From: Catonia carolina
Taxonomy: Eukaryota; Arthropoda; Insecta; Hemiptera; Achilidae
Length of the DNA stretch: 64,000 bases
Assembly: GCA_035578175.1 (NCBI GenBank)
Contig: JAQMRL010000022.1
Coordinates: 2,976,001-3,040,000 of the forward strand
Direction of reading: 5' to 3'
Shown: piece after piece, positions 60,271 through 64,000 of the stretch
How the letters are laid out: each line of letters begins with the position of its first letter
Position numbering within the stretch: the stretch's first letter is position 1
The notes under the pieces: model-generated
Database searches by the model: none
What the model saw: only the letters and a program-made list of their open reading frames with translations
Told to the model about the DNA's origin: nothing
Made by a program: the position numbers and the translations under genes

Positions 60271-61830
60271 GGTAATACATAACTTTTAAAGTTTATTATA
60301 AAAAAGAATGAAATTAAAGTATACCGATTTTATAAATTTATTGTTCAGTACTTTAACATCAGTAATGATATGATATTATAACAGTTTTATTTATAAAAAT
60401 ACTAAATTTATCTTTGGCAAATAAAGAATATTTCTTTCTTTTAAAAAGCTAAACAAATTTACAAACGGCATCTTCACTTCAAGTAGTATCATCTTTGAAG
60501 GATTAAAAATAACCATAGGATTTGAAAGAATCTAACTTATCATTGTAGAAAAAATGAATGATTCATTCACTGACAAATTCGTTCTGTTCAAACAACATTT
60601 TATACTGAACTAACAAAATTCGCACTTAACCAAATCATTCTTATATTTTTATCCGATAATAAAAGACCACACGCACATTTTCTTAATGTTTACTTTATCG
60701 TTCATAAATTTTTCTTCTGCACGCACAGGCCAATATTAATTAAAATTTTGTTATATTTACAACATAAAAGGTTTTTAATAACAAAAAATGTACAACCATA
60801 ACCTAATTTTCCTAAATTTAATAGCGCATTAAAATTAATTAATAAATAGGTTATTAAAAGTACAAGCCATAGGAATCAATATAGCTTTGAGGTCGTTTTG
60901 TGCTGCGTTGCTATAACTGGCAAATTTCCAGATAGCAAACAATACAGAATTTTCTAGTTTAATTTTCTGTAGGCACCAAACATTACTGAAATAATTAGAA
61001 CACGCACAGATTAACCCAAAATATTTTTACCGATTAATAAATTTTACTCGCTGGAAAAAATGATTTTGTTCCAGTAATAGATTTTAGGCTAGTAATAAAT
61101 TTTATTTTAATGTAGATCTCTAACACTTAACTTTGGAATCTGTAGGCGTAATTGTTGGCAAAATAAAAATTAAGGAATAATTTTAATGGTTTTCATTGAT
61201 ACTACGTTCATTACTATTTTAATTCTTTACATATTTACAAAAGGTGTTTGAATCGTAAACATTATTTTTAAACTTTTATTGATACGAGAATTTTATTCCG
61301 TGAGAAACAATGTAGTCCTTGACTTTCTTTTTGGCGTAATAGTAAGGTGTTAATTGAATTATTAAGGTTCCTAGTGTGGTTATTAACTGGAGTCAAAAAA
61401 TAATTCACCGTTGAATTACTGAAAAACCAAAGTACTCGTTAGGTCTTAGCAATAGTATTGAAGTTTAAACAATTCTGCGCGTTTTGTCCAATGGAAGACC
61501 TAAACTTTAAACCAATTAATTAATGAAAAATAATATTAAAAGGGCTTAGAATAGTTTCAAACCTCATAATTTGTTGCTAAAGTTATACAAAGTTTCTATG
61601 CTTTTGTTGACGTGTGTAAAACAATTAGTAGCCTACCACTGAAGAATAATAGGAAAGGTTTGTAATACATATTGAAGCAAAACTGGTTACATTAATGGCA
61701 CATTTAATTCTACGTAGAAAAGTTTTCATAATATGTTACATTTGCTAGATAGTAAATTTAACCATTAAAAAAAATTAACATTAGTCTCACTAGGAAGCAC
61801 GTTGTAAGATGTAATATTACAAGGAAAATT
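60271..61830. other. A+T-rich non-coding DNA
   Basis: Nothing recognised. Confidence 0.4.
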
Positions 61831-62122
61831 CTACGGGTTTGTCATTACTGAGTGACTAAACTTCACAATGCTAATTAACTCATTTAAAACATACTTTGAT
61901 TATTAACTATCAAACAGATTGTAAACAATATACCTAAGAAAACAAATTAGAACAGTAAGTCGTATTTACGGGTTTCAGTAAACGTACCAATGTAGAATGT
62001 TAAGAGCTGGAATGTCATCATAAGTATCTATTCTTTGAAATTTACAATTTAAAACTTTATTTTGTATAAAAAAGGGTCATAATGGTACCAAAAAGTTACA
62101 AGTGGTTGCTCAAATAACATTG
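61831..62122 (+). repeat. 292-bp direct repeat, left copy
   Basis: It matches 62781-63072 with about 7 differences (about 97.6%). It begins CTACGGGTTTGTCATTACTG and ends GCTCAAATAACATTG. No gene lies inside. See the spacer and right copy for interpretation. Confidence 0.9.
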
Positions 62123-62780
62123 AAATTAAGTTATCAGTTCACCTGGGCAACGGAGATATCCTTCAAACATAATGTGCCAAATATCCAGATTTGAAAGATA
62201 TAAAGACCAAAAAGGAAGAGTTAAATAACTTAGATATTAGATAAGTTAAAATTTAGATCTAGTTATCTAAGATGAATTGGCTGCTGAGAAGAAAATCACA
62301 TTTGTCTTAAGAGAATAAACTATTATTATACAAAAGTTGGGTGGAGCCTGGCTGGACGTACAACATCCAACAATAGGACACTTCCTGTGTCCTAGCATGT
62401 TGGAAGTAACATCCAGATGATCTACCTGTTTTAGAAAAAAATATTGGAACTATCTCCAGTTTTTCCTAAATGGAAAATTTTTTCTGTATCAACAATTAGT
62501 GAAAAAAGTTTTAAAAAATCTGTCAGAAGTATTCAATTGTTATGAAAGCTATTTAAATTCATATGGATTAATTTGCTAGATAATAGTGACTAACTGTGGC
62601 GTTAAAAAATTTTTTTTGGAACTACCAGAATAATAAAATGTTTTGCAATTAATATAAATATATGTATATATTAGCATGACAATAAAACTCATTAAATAAT
62701 TAATTAAAATATGAAAATAATTAATGAAAAATTAATTCCCTTTATAAAAAAAAAATGTAGTCCATGACTACATTGAATTA
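62123..62780. other. Spacer between 292-bp direct repeats, with a hairpin
   Basis: 658 bp with no coding capacity. A hairpin lies at 62367-62403: outer stem CCAACA/TGTTGG and inner stem AGGACAC/GTGTCCT around a TTCCT loop. No primer-binding site follows the left repeat, and the 3' edge has only a weak A-rich run, so long-terminal-repeat status is unsupported. Confidence 0.6.
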
Positions 62781-63072
62781 CTACGGGTTTGTCATTACTG
62801 AGTGACTAAACTTCACAATTCTAATTAACTCATTTAAAACATACTTTGATTATTAACTATCAAACAGATTGTAAACAATATACCTAAGAAAACAAATTAG
62901 AACTGTAAGTCGTATTTACGGGTTTCAGTAAACGTACCAACGTAGAATGTTAAGAATTGGAATGTCATCATAAGTACCTATTCTTTGAAATTTACAATTT
63001 AAAACTTTATTTTGTATAAAAAAGGGTCATAATGGTACCGAAAAGTTACAAGTGGTTGCTCAAATAACATTG
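62781..63072 (+). repeat. 292-bp direct repeat, right copy
   Basis: Partner of 61831-62122, 950 bp downstream. It is followed within 30 bases by repeat D. No matching short duplication flanks the pair. Confidence 0.9.
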
Positions 63073-63097
63073 TAGTTTTGTTATAAATGTCATAAAA

Positions 63098-63180
63098 TAC
63101 TGTGACAATATAGAAAAGGAAAGAGTGTTCGAGAATGACCGCGAGTTTGAAAATGTTAACGTAAATAATAAGAGTAATAA
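63098..63180 (+). repeat. Dispersed repeat D, copy 2
   Basis: TACTGTGACAATATAGAAAA, then AAATGTTAACGTAAATAATA. It aligns with 19355-19440. Confidence 0.55.
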
Positions 63181-63448
63181 ATAGGGTTTTCCGAGTAATA
63201 GTTAAAAATATTATGTGTAATATTTAATGTTCTTTTATAGTACAGGTAGTACAGGTTTTTTGTTGCACGGGTATTGTGAGACCCCGATACCTATTTAGAT
63301 ACTTGGCCTTTTTGTAACACATTGTATTCAGTTAAACGTTTATTCTGAATAATTTTTGTAAGTTTTATTAGGTAAATTGGTTAAGTTATTTATTGTATTA
63401 GTTAATATAATCAATTTGTTACTTATTAAACAGAACAGGCTTATTAAA

Positions 63449-63729
63449 CGGAACAGAAGAGGCAGAGGTGTAAAAGACACTAATCAGAGTTATCTCCTCT
63501 GAAAGTAATGAATTTCATTTTACAGCCAGACCCTGTGGTGAATGAAGTGAAAGTGTCATTTGCAGAGTGGAAAATATGTGATTTTCAGAGGGCCCGGCAT
63601 TCTGATAAGCGTAGTTTTTCACTCAGTGAGGAAGGCAATTGTAAACCACCTCACTCCTCGTTTTACTTAGTAAAACGTCTAAAGGTTCAAACCAGCCTTT
63701 CGGCTGTTGACCGAAACAACAACAACACA
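63449..63729 (+). mobile_element. Family A SINE-like element, copy A7 (5'-truncated)
   Basis: It starts inside the consensus at GAACAGAAGAGGCAGAGG-like sequence and ends CCGAAACAACAACAACACA, the clearest AAC-repeat tail. A 7-bp duplication TATTAAA flanks it (63442-63448 and 63730-63736). The family frame is open for 75 codons (63508-63735; MNFILQPDPVVNEVKVSFAE). It sits between repeats D and E. Confidence 0.8.
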
Positions 63730-63739
63730 TATTAAATAA

Positions 63740-63905
63740 TTTAATTGTAATTTACTTGTAGATTTTAGTCACTTATTTAATTAATTGTAATTTTTAGTTG
63801 TAATAAATACTTGTAATTCTAAACTTTAGTATGCTAATTATTTAATTTACATAGATTCCGAAACGGACCTTAGAGATAAGTGACACAATACTTTCTAAAG
63901 TTGAA
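63740..63905 (+). repeat. Dispersed repeat E, copy 3
   Basis: TTCCGAAACGGACCTTAGAG and GTGACACAATACTTTC, preceded by TTGTAATTTTTAGTTGTAAT. It aligns with 20200-20385 and, in reverse, 10075-10290. Confidence 0.6.
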
Positions 63906-64000
63906 AATAGTCCTACTGAAAGTAATAAAGTGAATGAACCGTAAATATCTGCTTATTGGAAAATTTTGCATAGGATGCTGGAATCTTTATTTGACTATGT

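Noticed and set aside
61831..63072. Long terminal repeats of a retrotransposon
   Set aside because: No primer-binding site after the left repeat, no convincing polypurine tract, no flanking duplication and no coding interior.
1..64000. CRISPR array, bacterial operons, phage or plasmid functions
   Set aside because: No regularly spaced repeats of the right type, no ribosome-binding sites or polycistronic frames; all evidence is for insect nuclear DNA.

Overview
This window is animal nuclear DNA that is very rich in A+T (about 70% or more by eye) and packed with transposable elements. It is almost certainly from an insect. The evidence is the set of transposon fossils: Tc1/mariner transposases including the insect-typical DUF4817 type, jockey-like and other non-LTR reverse transcriptases, and tRNA-derived SINEs. 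There are no bacterial-style gene blocks, rRNA operons or CRISPR arrays. From memory the repeats resemble hemipteran ones, but the order cannot be proved here. I found no intact host protein-coding gene. Most open frames are chance frames in A+T-rich DNA or pieces of dead transposons. The one host-gene hint is a candidate promoter plus 8-codon first exon at 47904-47978.

Layout. (1) 0-9 kb: tRNA-derived SINE remnants (130-306, 4165-4466), a family A element with clean target-site duplications (TSDs) at 6030-6335, and two non-LTR retrotransposon 3' ends with GAA tails (8515-8725, 9107-9200). (2) 10-17 kb: a D/E repeat piece, an internally deleted Tc1 element (10803-11455), a full-length family B repeat (12350-13285), a non-LTR reverse transcriptase C-terminus (14396-15022) and a jockey-like one (16885-17335). 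(3) 18-31 kb: family A copies, D/E pieces, family B copies, two neighbouring reverse transcriptase fossils (23765-24420), a 1.2-kb DNA transposon inserted in a B copy (25148-26359), a head-to-head pair of B copies, and a dead DUF4817 mariner-like transposase (29689-30737) between 100-bp inverted arms. (4) 31-42 kb: a second deleted Tc1 copy, a retrotransposon RNase H domain split by a family A element, and a fold-back DNA transposon (41091-41875). (5) 42-51 kb: two more family A copies, a near-perfect 68-bp inverted repeat (45919-46080), a reverse transcriptase fossil carrying a 60-bp duplication, the candidate first exon, a B copy and another reverse transcriptase fossil. (6) 51-64 kb: SINE remnants, an inverted family G pair, a B copy, a third deleted Tc1 copy carrying a nested SINE, a retrotransposon tail, and a 292-bp direct repeat pair next to D/E and family A sequence.

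The main result is transposon archaeology. Three internally deleted Tc1 copies share one deletion architecture, which suggests spread as a non-autonomous family. Six of seven family A copies have 7-12 bp TSDs, which points to target-primed reverse transcription. Nesting gives relative ages: SINE after Tc1, family A after a jockey/I-type element, DNA transposon after B, and family A after D/E. No new multi-gene system was found.
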